From contig DIYL01000015.1 in assembly GCA_002428985.1 (NCBI GenBank), forward strand, positions 310,001 through 374,000: a stretch of 64,000 nucleotides of DNA. The letters run 5' to 3'. The notes beneath the pieces are model-generated. The model did not search any database, was not told the DNA's origin, and saw only the letters and a program-made list of their open reading frames with translations. The DNA is from Anaerolineales bacterium UBA6055. Its GTDB lineage: Bacteria > Chloroflexota > Anaerolineae > Aggregatilineales > Phototrophicaceae. The position numbers and the translations under genes were made by a program. Below, piece by piece: positions 1-9,835 of the stretch. Every line of letters starts with the position of its first letter. Position 1 is the first letter of the stretch.

Positions 1-166
1 CAACCGTTACGATATTAACTATATTTTGTTTGGGTCAACAGAACGCGCACAATATGGCAGTGCAGGAGAAGAGAAATTCTCAGATTTCTTGCCGGTCGTC
101 TGCGAAAGTGGGGATTCGCGAGTGTACTTTGTTGATCGAGAATTGGAATTGTCAGAGTTTCGTTAA
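1..166 (+). CDS. C-terminal end of a DUF2298-like (Chlor_Arch_YYY) membrane protein, partial
   Basis: The reading frame is open from the window edge (first full codon at base 2) to a TAA at 164-166, giving the last 54 residues of a protein whose body lies outside the window. The tail includes YILFGSTERAQYG and ends with a beta-strand-like VYFVDREL. This resembles the extracytoplasmic C-terminus of DUF2298/YYY membrane proteins, in which a conserved 'xxxGxxERxxYG' stretch is followed by a strand near the end. Family assignment rests on this short match plus context: in Chloroflexota such proteins sit next to the GT-C/NHL proteins seen directly downstream. The next gene begins 54 bases later on the same strand. 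The reading frame is secure and the family name is moderately so. Confidence 0.55.
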   Translation, partial: NRYDINYILFGSTERAQYGSAGEEKFSDFLPVVCESGDSRVYFVDRELELSEFR

Positions 167-219
167 GACAGTCAGGAAACGTTTTATACACGTTGTAAAT
201 AACAGAGAGATAATTAACG

Positions 220-2202
220 GTGGAAGCCGATAACCAACCGATGCAAACGACGGAAAATACAATAGAACAAACTGATACATCACAAACATCTGGAATGACA
301 GTATCCATAGAAGTGCTTGCTTATATTGCGCTGGCGCTTTTGGCATTTGTCTTCCGTATCGCCGAGCTTGATGCAGTGCCGCTCAGCGATTATGAAGCGC
401 AACAGGCACTCCATGCGTGGCATACTGTCACCCCTTCAGCACCGGGTGAATTTATCACATCGCATAACCCACTCAATTATGTCGCACAACTCATCACATT
501 CTCGACATTTGGTGGTAGTGAGCTATCTGTACGATTAGGCGTTATGGTCGCAGGCGTTTTACTATCATTAACACCTATTCTATTTCGTGAACGTATTGGA
601 AAAACGCGTGCCTTTGTTTGGGCAGTTTTATTATCTGTACTTACCTTACCAATTTCATCGTCACGGTATGCAGATGGCACAACATGGATGATGTTATTTA
701 CCGTATTAGGCATTTGGATGGTGTGGCGATACTGGTACTCACATAAACTGACTGATGCTATGTGGGCAACAGCGTTCATCACAATGATGGTTTTACTATC
801 AAGCCCATCAGGAATCCCACTATTCATTATTTTACTTGTATCAGGTTGGTTGGCAGTCTGGCGCACAGCACTTAGCGCACCCGAACGCCTTGATATGACA
901 GGCGATGATATTTTACAGACGGCTCTCAAACGTCTGATTGATTTCCCATTTTTGCAAGTTGCTTTTGTCCCCATATTTGTCGTTGTTTCAGTCGGGACAT
1001 TCGTAATGCTCAATCCATCAGGACTGAGCACGGTCAGTCAACTCATCGGTTCCGCCCTAGGTGGCATCATTCAACCTGCGAATGATGGAGGGCTAAGGCT
1101 TGGATTCATGGCGTTGTATACCTATGAACCATTGCTGATTATCTTTGCGATTGGTGGTGCATGGCTCCTATGGCGACATGGCGATGTAACCTATGTCGAC
1201 CGTTTTGCAGTCGCATGGGCGGTAGTTGGTACAATCGGCTTACTCTTATACGCAGGTGCAACAACATCTGATGCAATGTGGGTGGTTGTTCCCCTTAGCT
1301 TACTAGCAAGTTACGGTATCACCGAATTAATGGTGAATCGCCTAGTTGTCGTCTTGTGGGATACACATAACACAAGCGACAGCCTTTATTCAACCCAATA
1401 CTGGTGGGTTAAATGGGTGATTTCACTTGGGGTCGTATTATTACTCTTCGTTATCTCGGTTCACTTCCAAGAAATTGCACGATCATTTCTATTACTCCCA
1501 CCGCAAGCAACTTTCGGTGACATCATGACACGGTTGTTAGAACCAGCCTTTAGCCAGTTCCGATACGCCTTGTTATGGTTTATCCTCGGCATCGTGTTTG
1601 GGATTGTTGGATTTTTACTGGTTGCAAGCTTCTGGGGTAATGGATCAACATTACAAGGTGTAGGACTAGGTTTTGTGATATTTCTCTTGTTGTCAGGTAT
1701 GGGTGGCGCATGGAACACAACCGTTCAAAATGCAGACAACCCTGCCGAATTATGGCATCAAAGTGCAACAACACAAGATGCCTATTTGTTACGTGAGACT
1801 TTATTTGAAATTGCCGACCGTGATACACAAGGCTTTCCGATGCTAAGCATCAGTGTCGTAACAGATAATATTGGTGTGATTAGCAATAACGGTCTTGTCG
1901 CATGGCTCTTGCGTGATTTTCCGAATGCACGTTTTGTTAATAGCATAAATGCTGTACAGGGTGACCAAATCATACTCATGACACAGACAAGTGTTACAGA
2001 GCCGGAGTTAGGTAGTGATTATGTTGGGCAAAGTTTTATACTCCGTCGGAACTGGTCAGTTGCCCGCCTAAACTTAGTTGATTTTTGGCCATGGTGGTCA
2101 CAACGACGCATTCGTAACGAACAACAATCACAAGAAATCTCAATTTTATGGTTACGGCAAGATGTCTATAACGGCATTCCTGTAACTGCTCGTCCTCGTT
2201 AG
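220..2202 (+). CDS. GT-C-type polytopic membrane protein, glycosyltransferase 39-like
   Basis: This is a 660-residue integral membrane protein with roughly a dozen hydrophobic segments. After about 28 polar residues the first helix is followed by AVPLSDYEAQQALHAW, the position where GT-C enzymes (ArnT/PMT/Agl23 type) carry the acidic loop that binds the lipid-linked sugar. The soluble C-terminal part (about 515-660) is probably extracytoplasmic. The role is inferred as transfer or handling of polyprenyl-linked sugars at the outer membrane face. The start is GTG at 220; an in-frame ATG at 241 is a reasonable alternative because neither has a strong Shine-Dalgarno. It lies between a DUF2298-like gene and an ECF sigma factor, probably in one transcript. 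The acceptor and sugar cannot be told from sequence. Confidence 0.75.
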   Translation: MEADNQPMQTTENTIEQTDTSQTSGMTVSIEVLAYIALALLAFVFRIAELDAVPLSDYEAQQALHAWHTVTPSAPGEFITSHNPLNYVAQLITFSTFGGSELSVRLGVMVAGVLLSLTPILFRERIGKTRAFVWAVLLSVLTLPISSSRYADGTTWMMLFTVLGIWMVWRYWYSHKLTDAMWATAFITMMVLLSSPSGIPLFIILLVSGWLAVWRTALSAPERLDMTGDDILQTALKRLIDFPFLQVAFVPIFVVVSVGTFVMLNPSGLSTVSQLIGSALGGIIQPANDGGLRLGFMALYTYEPLLIIFAIGGAWLLWRHGDVTYVDRFAVAWAVVGTIGLLLYAGATTSDAMWVVVPLSLLASYGITELMVNRLVVVLWDTHNTSDSLYSTQYWWVKWVISLGVVLLLFVISVHFQEIARSFLLLPPQATFGDIMTRLLEPAFSQFRYALLWFILGIVFGIVGFLLVASFWGNGSTLQGVGLGFVIFLLLSGMGGAWNTTVQNADNPAELWHQSATTQDAYLLRETLFEIADRDTQGFPMLSISVVTDNIGVISNNGLVAWLLRDFPNARFVNSINAVQGDQIILMTQTSVTEPELGSDYVGQSFILRRNWSVARLNLVDFWPWWSQRRIRNEQQSQEISILWLRQDVYNGIPVTARPR

Positions 2203-2271
2203 TGAGGAATATCTAAACTCAATGTGTAAACAAGGTGTGTGTATATAAAAACCCACCACAAGGTCAATGTT

Positions 2272-2877
2272 ATGTCAGAAAATCAAGTGCAACGTCATGC
2301 TGATATTGAAGCAATCATAAAACGTGCCCTCAGTGGCGATCAGCATGGATACGCGGAATTGTATGACCACTTTGCCTCAGGTGTTTATCGCCTGTGCTAT
2401 AGCTTGTTGATGAACGAGCAAGATGCCGAAGATATCGTACAGGAATCGTTTGTGTATGCGTTCAAAAATTTGCATCGCTACGATCCAAAGAAAGCGTCGC
2501 TCAAAACATGGCTGTACACAATTGCCGTTAGTCGCTGTCGGAACACATACCGACGCAAACGTTTTATCACAGTAGACATCTCACAATTACTCGGTTTTGA
2601 GCTGAAAGCACCAAATGCTGAAGCACCTGAAGCCGCTGTAATCCGACGGGATGCAGAAGAAGCAATCCAACATGCGCTGGTCGATTTATCGCCACGCTTA
2701 CGAGAAGCCATCGTCTTACGATATGGTCAGGGGCTGACTTATCGTGAAATCGCAGAAGTCATGGGATGTCCACAAAAGACTGCCGAGAGCCGGGTACGTC
2801 TGGGGCATCAACGTCTCAAACAATCACTGCAACCAGTAGGACATGGTTTACTAGAAGAATTATTGAAAGTTCATTAA
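2272..2877 (+). CDS. ECF RNA polymerase sigma factor
   Basis: This 201-residue sigma-70 family protein has only regions 2 and 4. Region 2 spans about residues 20-95 and includes NEQDAEDIVQESFVYAF (-10 recognition and core binding) and LKTWLYTIAVSRCRN. Region 4 spans about 135-190 with the helix-turn-helix LTYREIAEVMGCPQKTAESR. I chose the ATG at 2272 because AAGGT lies seven bases upstream; a GTG at 2239 would add 11 residues without a better site. The next gene, 31 bases downstream, is its likely membrane anti-sigma factor. The pair sits between two large GT-C genes, which suggests an envelope-related regulon, but no target promoters can be identified here. Confidence 0.92.
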   Translation: MSENQVQRHADIEAIIKRALSGDQHGYAELYDHFASGVYRLCYSLLMNEQDAEDIVQESFVYAFKNLHRYDPKKASLKTWLYTIAVSRCRNTYRRKRFITVDISQLLGFELKAPNAEAPEAAVIRRDAEEAIQHALVDLSPRLREAIVLRYGQGLTYREIAEVMGCPQKTAESRVRLGHQRLKQSLQPVGHGLLEELLKVH

Positions 2878-2908
2878 GCCTCTAGCAAGTGGAGGTATAT
2901 CGGGGAAC

Positions 2909-3448
2909 ATGATTAAATTTAAATATCGCTATTGCAAAGTCCATATGGCACAGTATCTGAGTGGGGATTTATCAGATACCACCCGTCGGCGCATTGCCCG
3001 TTACATTGATGAATGTGAAGACTGCTATAATGAGTACATTCGTCAACGCAATCTTGCCAATAAACTCGAACGCGACCTGCCTATATTAGGTCGTCCATCA
3101 GAGCAAAAGCTAGATAATATCTGGTCGGCTATTCAAATAGAATTAGCATTACCAGAGACCGATTCCAGTATGTTATCCTATAAACCACGCCGTAATATGA
3201 CATTTGGATACGGTTTAGTCATGCTGATGATGGTATTTGTCCTGCTGACTCCATTGGTTATTGGTTATCACACATCGGTAACCTCAGTTGATTTACCACC
3301 AAGACCACAAACCGAAACTATTCGTATCATAAAAACACCAACAACAGTCGCAGACAATAGCAATTTGGTTGTCGCGGTGACACAATCGACTGTTCCGATT
3401 CGCTTTCCATTGTTGCAAAATACACCCGCACCAGTTTTCCGGCAGTAG
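2909..3448 (+). CDS. Putative membrane anti-sigma factor with altered zinc motif
   Basis: This 179-residue protein has an N-terminal cytoplasmic domain resembling the ZAS anti-sigma fold: C9-x2-H12, then QYLSGDLSDTTRRRIARYID, then C36-x2-C39. The usual histidine four residues before the CxxC is a tyrosine (Y32), so classical HxxxCxxC zinc binding is not intact; C9 or H12 may substitute. One transmembrane helix follows at about residues 98-118 (VMLMMVFVLLTPLVIGY) and about 60 residues lie outside. GGAGG at 2891 precedes the ATG, at a rather long spacing. It is paired with the ECF sigma gene upstream, so sequestering that sigma at the membrane is the likely job. The triggering signal is unknown. 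Confidence 0.8.
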   Translation: MIKFKYRYCKVHMAQYLSGDLSDTTRRRIARYIDECEDCYNEYIRQRNLANKLERDLPILGRPSEQKLDNIWSAIQIELALPETDSSMLSYKPRRNMTFGYGLVMLMMVFVLLTPLVIGYHTSVTSVDLPPRPQTETIRIIKTPTTVADNSNLVVAVTQSTVPIRFPLLQNTPAPVFRQ

Positions 3449-3487
3449 TATGACCATCGATTTGAGTATTTAAGGGTAGACGAGTTA

Positions 3488-6400
3488 ATGATAAGTACAC
3501 CGAATCAACAAGAAGACAATGCGCTAAACCAAATTCTGTCACAGCGCATCAAAATTAATTGGGAAGTCATTCTCTATATTGTGATTTTCCTCTTGGCAGT
3601 ATTCACACGATTCTACGTCCTTGGTGACCGTGTGATGAGCCATGACGAAAGCCTTCACACGCGCTTTTCGTATAATTTGTATGCCGATGGAAATTTCCAA
3701 CATACACCACTGATGCACGGGCCTGTGCTATTCCACACAACCGCATTCTCATACTATTTATTCGGTGATAATGACTTCGCATCGCGCATCTACACATCAT
3801 TACTTGGTGTAATGATGGTGATGTTCCCGATACTATTCCGAAAGTGGATCGGGAAATATGGTGCGTTATTAGCCTCGACGATGTTTCTTATATCGCCATT
3901 AATTCTCTATTACAATCGCTACATCAGGCATGATACGCCCTCAATACTCTTTGCGATGATAATGGCATATTGTATTTTGATGTATATCAATGGGTCGCCC
4001 CGATTTAGGCGAAGAGCCTATTGGTTATATATTATTGCAGGGGCAATGGTGCTCAATCTCGGTTCTAAAGAAACCGCATTTATTTATATCGCCATTTTTG
4101 GTGTCTTCTTATTTTTGTATTGGGTCGCACGCCTAGCCCAACATCAATTCGATTGGAAAGGCAAACCGCTTTTCTACTCGGTCATGTTAGGCGTACTCGT
4201 TGGCGGGGTGATGACCCTCGGGATGTATATCATCGTTGATATTGTCCCGGCAATGATTTTACCTGGACGAGGAACGCCTTGGGGTGAGCTATCCAGCGTA
4301 CAACAGTCAAGTTGGTTAACGTGGATGTTCCTAACTCTATTTTCCGGTTTCTTCATCATTGTTTCAACTGCCCTTTACACCTTCCGCAAACGCCTCAACC
4401 AGTTGCCTTGGCGAGAAGTCATTATTATCTTCGTTGTTGCTCTGATTACTGCTGGTGGTTTACTGTATATTGAGGAACTATCACACTTCCCTATCCCGAC
4501 AACCACTGCAGAGCCAACCGTGCCCGGTGACGACGTTACCGATTCCGAAGTTGCACAAGTTGCATCAACCATCAGTTGGACGCCGTTGATTGCTATCTGG
4601 GTGATTGCAATTGCAGGTATTGCCTTCCTAATTTTTAATAGCATTCGCTCCGCACAGCAACGTGAGAAATTCAAAGCAGGCGAAAGTCAGGGTGGTGGAT
4701 TATGGGGATTTTTGTATCAATTCCCAGAATTCGACCTTATAGTTGTAATAGGAACGCTTATTCTGCCTTGGGCAACTGCATTGATTCCGTTTGTGATGGA
4801 TGCAAGTAGCACCGATTATATTAACTTAGCTGAATCACTACCGCCTGCTATCTATAACCTATTTTTGAATCTACCGAATGTCGGGTCAGCCGACCAAGTT
4901 GGACAAATACTAATTAGTTTCTATGCATTTGTGCCACTATTTGTCCTCATGTTTGCGATAGGTCTCGCCTGGAATTGGAAGCGTTGGCTCGTTGCAGCAG
5001 CAGTATTCCACGTCATTTTTGCATTCTTCTTTACTACTGTCTTCACCAACATTGCTGGTCTTGGTACAGGTATGGTATACAGCCTTGGCTATTGGTTGGA
5101 ACAGCAAGGTGTTCGTCGTGGTAGCCAACCTCAATATTATTACTTGTTAATTATCATGCCGATGTATGAATTCTTGCCAATTATCGGTAGTGTCTCTGCT
5201 ATGTTTGCAGGGACTGCTGGCTTCTGGAAGATGCGTCAAAATAGTATTGAACAAAAGATACAAGAACGCCAAGCAGAAGTTGACGCATTACTAGAAACAG
5301 AAAATTATACTGCCGAACTTGACGACAAAGAACTCGACGTCGATGAGTTATTGAATGCAGAACAAACTAAACTTGTCGCAGTCGATGAAGATGGTGAGTT
5401 TGTTGGGGATGATGAGACGAATGACTCAGATGATTCCATGTCGGTGTTTAGTAAAACCGAACGTATTGATGAATGGGAAGGTGAACGTGATGATGGTTAT
5501 CTACGTCGTATCCCATTCCTGATTTTCATTTCGTGGTGGGCAATTCTAAATCTTGTAGGTTATTCGCTAGCAGGCGAAAAAATGCCTTGGCTAGGGACAC
5601 ATCTTGCTACACCAATGATTATCCTGACAGCTTGGTTCTTTGGCGGCATTATCCATCGCCTCGACAAATCCATGCTCTCTAAACGGGGTTGGATGGCGAT
5701 GCTAGTTATGCCACTATTTATAGTCACCGCCACCCAAGTCATCGGATCATTCTTTGCAGGTACACCACCCTTCGCTGGGTTAGCACAATTCCAATTAGAA
5801 CGCACTTATGGTTGGATTGCCTCACTTATTCTGACAATTGGTCTTGGTTATGTCATCTATCGGGTAGCACAACCCATTAACTGGACACATATCCGTCGGA
5901 TTTTTGCGATCACGCTGCTTGCTCTACTAAGCATAATCACATTCCGCTCTGCGTGGTTAGCCTCGTTCATCAACTATGATTTACCCACTGAATTCTTGGT
6001 CTACGCACATGCTGCGCCTGCCATTAAATGGGTACTAGATGACATCGAAGAGATGAGCCTACGTACAACCGATGGTAAGGACTTAAAGTTCGCTTATGAC
6101 AATGAGGTATCTTGGCCTTATAGTTGGTACTTTCGTGACTATCCTAATGCCGTGTTTGTCGGGGCAAATCCGACCGTCCAGAATCTCGATGATACGATCT
6201 TCGTAGTCGTCGGCGATGGCAATCGTGGTAAAGTCGAACCAATTCTAGAAGATCGTTACATACGCCGTGACTACATGCGCCTATGGTGGCCAATGCAAGA
6301 ATACTTCAACCTCACACCAGAACGCCTGCTCAACACCTTAGATTTCTCGCCTGCAAATGGTGATGCAGCCCTCATTCGTCAAGGTATCTTTGATATCTGG

Positions 6401-7603
6401 TGGTCACGTGACTATAGTCTGTATGGTCAAGCAACTGGAAAAGACTTCACAATTACGAATTGGCCTGTTTCTGACCGGATGCATGTTTATATTCGTAAAG
6501 ACTTCGCATCTCAAATTTGGGAATATGGTGTCGGCGATGGCGAGGTCGTCAACAACTTGCCAACAGAAATAAACCAGTGTAATGCGAATTGGCGCGAGAC
6601 AGCCCCATTATTAACAATAGAAGCGAGTAATCCACCAATGAACCGTCCTGTCGGTATGACAGTTTCTGGTGATCAGATTTATGTTGCAGAAGAATACTCG
6701 AATCGCGTATCTGTATTTAACGTCAACGGTACATATGTTGAGAGCTTCGGCGATTCACTGGCGACAGGCAACCTTGCTAGCTTCAACCGACCCAATAGTG
6801 TTGAAGTCCTAGATAATGGGGACTTGCTGATTGTCGATACATGGAATTACCGCATCCAACAAATCGACGAAAATGGAAACACAGTCACGCAATGGGGACA
6901 ACCCGGTGAATTTGGTTTCGACGCCCCACTTGAACCCCGTGACGGGTTCTGGGGACCGCGCGATGTGGTAATCGGGCCAAACGGTCGTGTCTATGTAACA
7001 GATACAGGCAATAAGCGGGTTCGTGTGTATCAGTTTGATGGGCTTGCTGCTGTTCATCAATTTGACATCGGTCAAGGTGGTAGCGGTCCCGGAGAGCTAG
7101 ACGAGCCAAGTGGACTTGCGATTGATTCCGAAGGTCGTCTATTTGTAGCAGATACTTGGAATCGTCGTATTGCAGTCTTTGATGCAGATGGATCACACTT
7201 ATATGACTTCCGTGTACGGGGTTGGTATAACGACTCCATCAACCGTCCTTACCTCGCACTCGATGAAGATCGCGGTATGCTCTATATAACAGATCCAGAC
7301 GGTAACCGTGTTCTGGTCTATTCACCGGATGGCAACTGTATCGGATCATTCGGGCAGGATGGTGATAATGAAAGCATTGGTCAATTCACGGCAGTTGGTG
7401 GTATCGCTGTTGATGATGACGGCTTTGTTTATGTCAATGATTCAACAACTGGCAAAATCTTCAAGTTCGAGCCATTCCCAGAACCTGTGCAACAAGCTGA
7501 ACAAGCAGCAGACGACAGCAACTCGAAGAACGAAGATGCACCTGCAGAGATCACTGATGAAGTTGAGATCGAACTTACCGAAGAAGTTGAAGCACGCGGT
7601 TAG
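3488..7603 (+). CDS. TIGR03663/Agl23-like GT-C membrane protein fused to an NHL beta-propeller
   Basis: This 1371-residue protein has a long N-terminal GT-C membrane domain (about 25-900). A catalytic-type acidic loop SHDESLHTRFSYNLYADG follows the first helix, and YNRYIRHDTPS comes after later helices. A very acidic cytoplasmic insert lies at about 590-660. A soluble region (about 900-1050) leads into an NHL-type propeller (about 1050-1330) with repeated 'RPxGMxV...xIYVAExxxNRVxxF' blades such as VYVTDTGNKRVRVYQ and LFVADTWNRRIAVF. An acidic tail closes the protein. Membrane sugar transfer or flippase-associated activity is inferred from the family. The propeller should face outward and could bind glycans or protein. 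It is the last gene of the run; a terminator stands at 7699. Confidence 0.85.
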   Translation: MISTPNQQEDNALNQILSQRIKINWEVILYIVIFLLAVFTRFYVLGDRVMSHDESLHTRFSYNLYADGNFQHTPLMHGPVLFHTTAFSYYLFGDNDFASRIYTSLLGVMMVMFPILFRKWIGKYGALLASTMFLISPLILYYNRYIRHDTPSILFAMIMAYCILMYINGSPRFRRRAYWLYIIAGAMVLNLGSKETAFIYIAIFGVFLFLYWVARLAQHQFDWKGKPLFYSVMLGVLVGGVMTLGMYIIVDIVPAMILPGRGTPWGELSSVQQSSWLTWMFLTLFSGFFIIVSTALYTFRKRLNQLPWREVIIIFVVALITAGGLLYIEELSHFPIPTTTAEPTVPGDDVTDSEVAQVASTISWTPLIAIWVIAIAGIAFLIFNSIRSAQQREKFKAGESQGGGLWGFLYQFPEFDLIVVIGTLILPWATALIPFVMDASSTDYINLAESLPPAIYNLFLNLPNVGSADQVGQILISFYAFVPLFVLMFAIGLAWNWKRWLVAAAVFHVIFAFFFTTVFTNIAGLGTGMVYSLGYWLEQQGVRRGSQPQYYYLLIIMPMYEFLPIIGSVSAMFAGTAGFWKMRQNSIEQKIQERQAEVDALLETENYTAELDDKELDVDELLNAEQTKLVAVDEDGEFVGDDETNDSDDSMSVFSKTERIDEWEGERDDGYLRRIPFLIFISWWAILNLVGYSLAGEKMPWLGTHLATPMIILTAWFFGGIIHRLDKSMLSKRGWMAMLVMPLFIVTATQVIGSFFAGTPPFAGLAQFQLERTYGWIASLILTIGLGYVIYRVAQPINWTHIRRIFAITLLALLSIITFRSAWLASFINYDLPTEFLVYAHAAPAIKWVLDDIEEMSLRTTDGKDLKFAYDNEVSWPYSWYFRDYPNAVFVGANPTVQNLDDTIFVVVGDGNRGKVEPILEDRYIRRDYMRLWWPMQEYFNLTPERLLNTLDFSPANGDAALIRQGIFDIWWSRDYSLYGQATGKDFTITNWPVSDRMHVYIRKDFASQIWEYGVGDGEVVNNLPTEINQCNANWRETAPLLTIEASNPPMNRPVGMTVSGDQIYVAEEYSNRVSVFNVNGTYVESFGDSLATGNLASFNRPNSVEVLDNGDLLIVDTWNYRIQQIDENGNTVTQWGQPGEFGFDAPLEPRDGFWGPRDVVIGPNGRVYVTDTGNKRVRVYQFDGLAAVHQFDIGQGGSGPGELDEPSGLAIDSEGRLFVADTWNRRIAVFDADGSHLYDFRVRGWYNDSINRPYLALDEDRGMLYITDPDGNRVLVYSPDGNCIGSFGQDGDNESIGQFTAVGGIAVDDDGFVYVNDSTTGKIFKFEPFPEPVQQAEQAADDSNSKNEDAPAEITDEVEIELTEEVEARG

Positions 7604-7698
7604 TCATCACTGTATAAACTGTGTCAGAACAGGTGTCGCAAATCTTGACGGTTTACGGCACCCATGCTAAACTTTAGTTAATCAAGTTATGTAAAGAG

Positions 7699-7724
7699 AA
7701 GTGGGCATCCCCCACTTTTCGTTT
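7699..7724 (+). terminator. Rho-independent terminator after the GT-C/NHL gene
   Basis: A perfect 7-bp stem, AAGTGGG (7699-7705) with CCCACTT (7711-7717), has a 5-base loop and is followed by TTCGTTTT. It separates the surface-glycan genes from the nusA operon. Confidence 0.8.
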
Positions 7725-7785
7725 TATATGGGAAACTACCACACACATTCAGAACAACGTTTCTCATCTTTCGGAGTGAAACAAC

Positions 7786-9822
7786 ATGTCGAACGAATTA
7801 CAAATTGCCTTCAACGAGATCGCAGAATTACGAGCTTTGCCCTCAGATGTAGTGCTGGAAGCTCTCCAAAGCGCATTGATTTCTGCATACCGTCGTGACT
7901 CCGGCGCAAGTTCTGCGCAGGCAATTGAAGCTAAGATTGACCCAAATACAGGACGAGCGCGTGTCTTCGTCGAAAAAGAAGTCGTGGAAGAAGTTTGGAC
8001 AGATGCTACCGAAGTCACATTAGAGAAGGCGCGCTTCTACGATCCTGAGGCACAACTCGGTGATGTGGTCATGGTACAGGTCGAAAATACAACCAAGAGC
8101 TTTGGGCGGATTGCAGCACAAACAGCGAAGCAAGTTATTCTGCAAAAAATCCGTGAAGCAGAACGCACCGCCCTTTATGATGAGTTTATCAATCGTGAGG
8201 GTGATCTCGCGACAGGTACAGTTCAAAGTGTAAACTCACGTCAAGTCACGCTGAGCCTTGGACGTGCCGAAGCCGATCTGCCACGCTCTCAACAAATTCC
8301 AAAAGAACGCTATCGCACACACGAAAAAATTCGTGTTTATGTGATGGAAGTTAAGAAGAGTAATCGCGGTCCTCAGATCATTGTGAGCCGCGCCCACCGT
8401 AACATGCTTCGACGTTTGCTAGAATACGAAGTACCAGAAATCTATAATGGTCAAGTAGAAATCAAGAGTATCGCGCGTGAAGCCGGACATCGTTCAAAAG
8501 TTGCTGTCGCTGCCTTGCAAGACGGCATTGACCCTGTTGGCGCTTGTGTTGGTATGCGTGGTATTCGCATTCAAAACATCGTCAAAGAACTTCATGATGA
8601 AAAGATCGATGTGATTGAGTGGAATAATGATGCAGAGGCATTTATTTCAAAGGCACTCAGCCCTGCACGCGTCACAGGTGTTTATCTAGATGATGATCCA
8701 TTTGACGGACGCACTGCTGTCGTCATTGTTCCAGATGACCAACTATCCCTTGCTATTGGACGTGAGGGGCAGAATGCTCGTCTGGCAGCAAAACTTACCG
8801 GATGGCGTATCGATATCAAGAGTGTTACAGAAACCGTTCAAGGTGCACTTGAAAATCTTGATATTCCACCGTTGTCCAGCTTAGTGAACCGTTACGAAGA
8901 CCTCATCGCAGAATCAACACTCATCATGGAAAAGAAAAACCAAAACTTGACCGTGATGCCAGAAGAATATCGAACGTTGGGGCGTTTTGCTGACATTGTC
9001 GAAAAGCTCCTTCTCGACCAACGTGAAGAAGCACGTCAAATGCGCCAGCAAGAAATTGCAGCAGTTAAAGCCACGCTGCCAGAAAACATGTTTGAACTGC
9101 CACTCGATGTCTTAGCCGTATCACAAGAAATTCTTGACATCTTGGAACCATATGAAAATGTTGGTGAAGTCATGTTAGCTTGCCTCGTTGATGAAAATAG
9201 CGTCAACCGCAAGTTATCAAAAATTGACGGTGATCCAATGTCCGAGGTACAAGGTGCACTCGACACCGTAATGATGGCAGATGTAGAAGCATTGCTAGAA
9301 GAAGCACTACTTATCGAAGACACTGAAGACGATGTTGAAGAAGAAATTCTTGACGAAACACTAGAAGAAGTCGTTGCTGAAGCAGTGGTCGAAGATGTTG
9401 TACCAGAGGCAGAAGCAGAGGCTGATTTAGAAGTAGAAGATGAACCGATAGCAACAGCATCGCTCGAACTGCAAGAGGAAGAAGACGAAGAAGTCTTACT
9501 CGATGCATTTGGTCAACCTATTAACGAGCCTGAGCCAGAACAAATCATCGAACCCGAGCCTGAGTACGAAGCAGAGCCCATCGTAGAAGAAGAGATATAT
9601 GAAAATGGCGATGTAGCGTATGCCGACGAAGAAGACAATGAGGAAGGCGAACAAACCTTTGAGCGTGAACGTAACAAAGGTAAGAAAGAACGCCGTAAAG
9701 AACGTCAAAAACGTCGCCAACTCGTTTATGATGAAGATAGTGGTGAAGTCATCTCCAAACGCCGTCGCAAAGGAAGTCGCGGGAACTGGGATGATGAAGC
9801 ATGGGAAGATTACGATTACTAA
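7786..9822 (+). CDS. nusA: Transcription termination/antitermination factor NusA with a long charged tail
   Basis: This 678-residue protein binds RNA polymerase and nascent RNA to modulate pausing, termination and antitermination. Visible domains are the N-terminal RNAP-binding domain (1-130), S1 (about 133-205, DLATGTVQSVNSRQVTLSLG), KH1 (about 210-285, with VGACVGMRGIRIQNIV) and KH2 (about 300-350, DQLSLAIGREGQNARLAAKL), then a helical region. The last 180 residues are unusual: a Glu/Asp-rich stretch (about 505-620) followed by a Lys/Arg-rich block and the ending NWDDEAWEDYDY. The start ATG follows CGGAGTG. It opens the classic nusA-infB-rbfA-truB-ribF cluster; rimP, often found immediately before nusA, is absent here. 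The domain assignment is secure and the tail function is unknown. Confidence 0.97.
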   Translation: MSNELQIAFNEIAELRALPSDVVLEALQSALISAYRRDSGASSAQAIEAKIDPNTGRARVFVEKEVVEEVWTDATEVTLEKARFYDPEAQLGDVVMVQVENTTKSFGRIAAQTAKQVILQKIREAERTALYDEFINREGDLATGTVQSVNSRQVTLSLGRAEADLPRSQQIPKERYRTHEKIRVYVMEVKKSNRGPQIIVSRAHRNMLRRLLEYEVPEIYNGQVEIKSIAREAGHRSKVAVAALQDGIDPVGACVGMRGIRIQNIVKELHDEKIDVIEWNNDAEAFISKALSPARVTGVYLDDDPFDGRTAVVIVPDDQLSLAIGREGQNARLAAKLTGWRIDIKSVTETVQGALENLDIPPLSSLVNRYEDLIAESTLIMEKKNQNLTVMPEEYRTLGRFADIVEKLLLDQREEARQMRQQEIAAVKATLPENMFELPLDVLAVSQEILDILEPYENVGEVMLACLVDENSVNRKLSKIDGDPMSEVQGALDTVMMADVEALLEEALLIEDTEDDVEEEILDETLEEVVAEAVVEDVVPEAEAEADLEVEDEPIATASLELQEEEDEEVLLDAFGQPINEPEPEQIIEPEPEYEAEPIVEEEIYENGDVAYADEEDNEEGEQTFERERNKGKKERRKERQKRRQLVYDEDSGEVISKRRRKGSRGNWDDEAWEDYDY

Positions 9823-9835
9823 GCTATAGTCGTGA

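Noticed and set aside
477..1031. 184-residue minus-strand frame inside the first GT-C gene
   Set aside because: It is a shadow frame: no start signal, no recognisable motif, and composition (Asn/Thr/Ile-rich) of an antisense frame.
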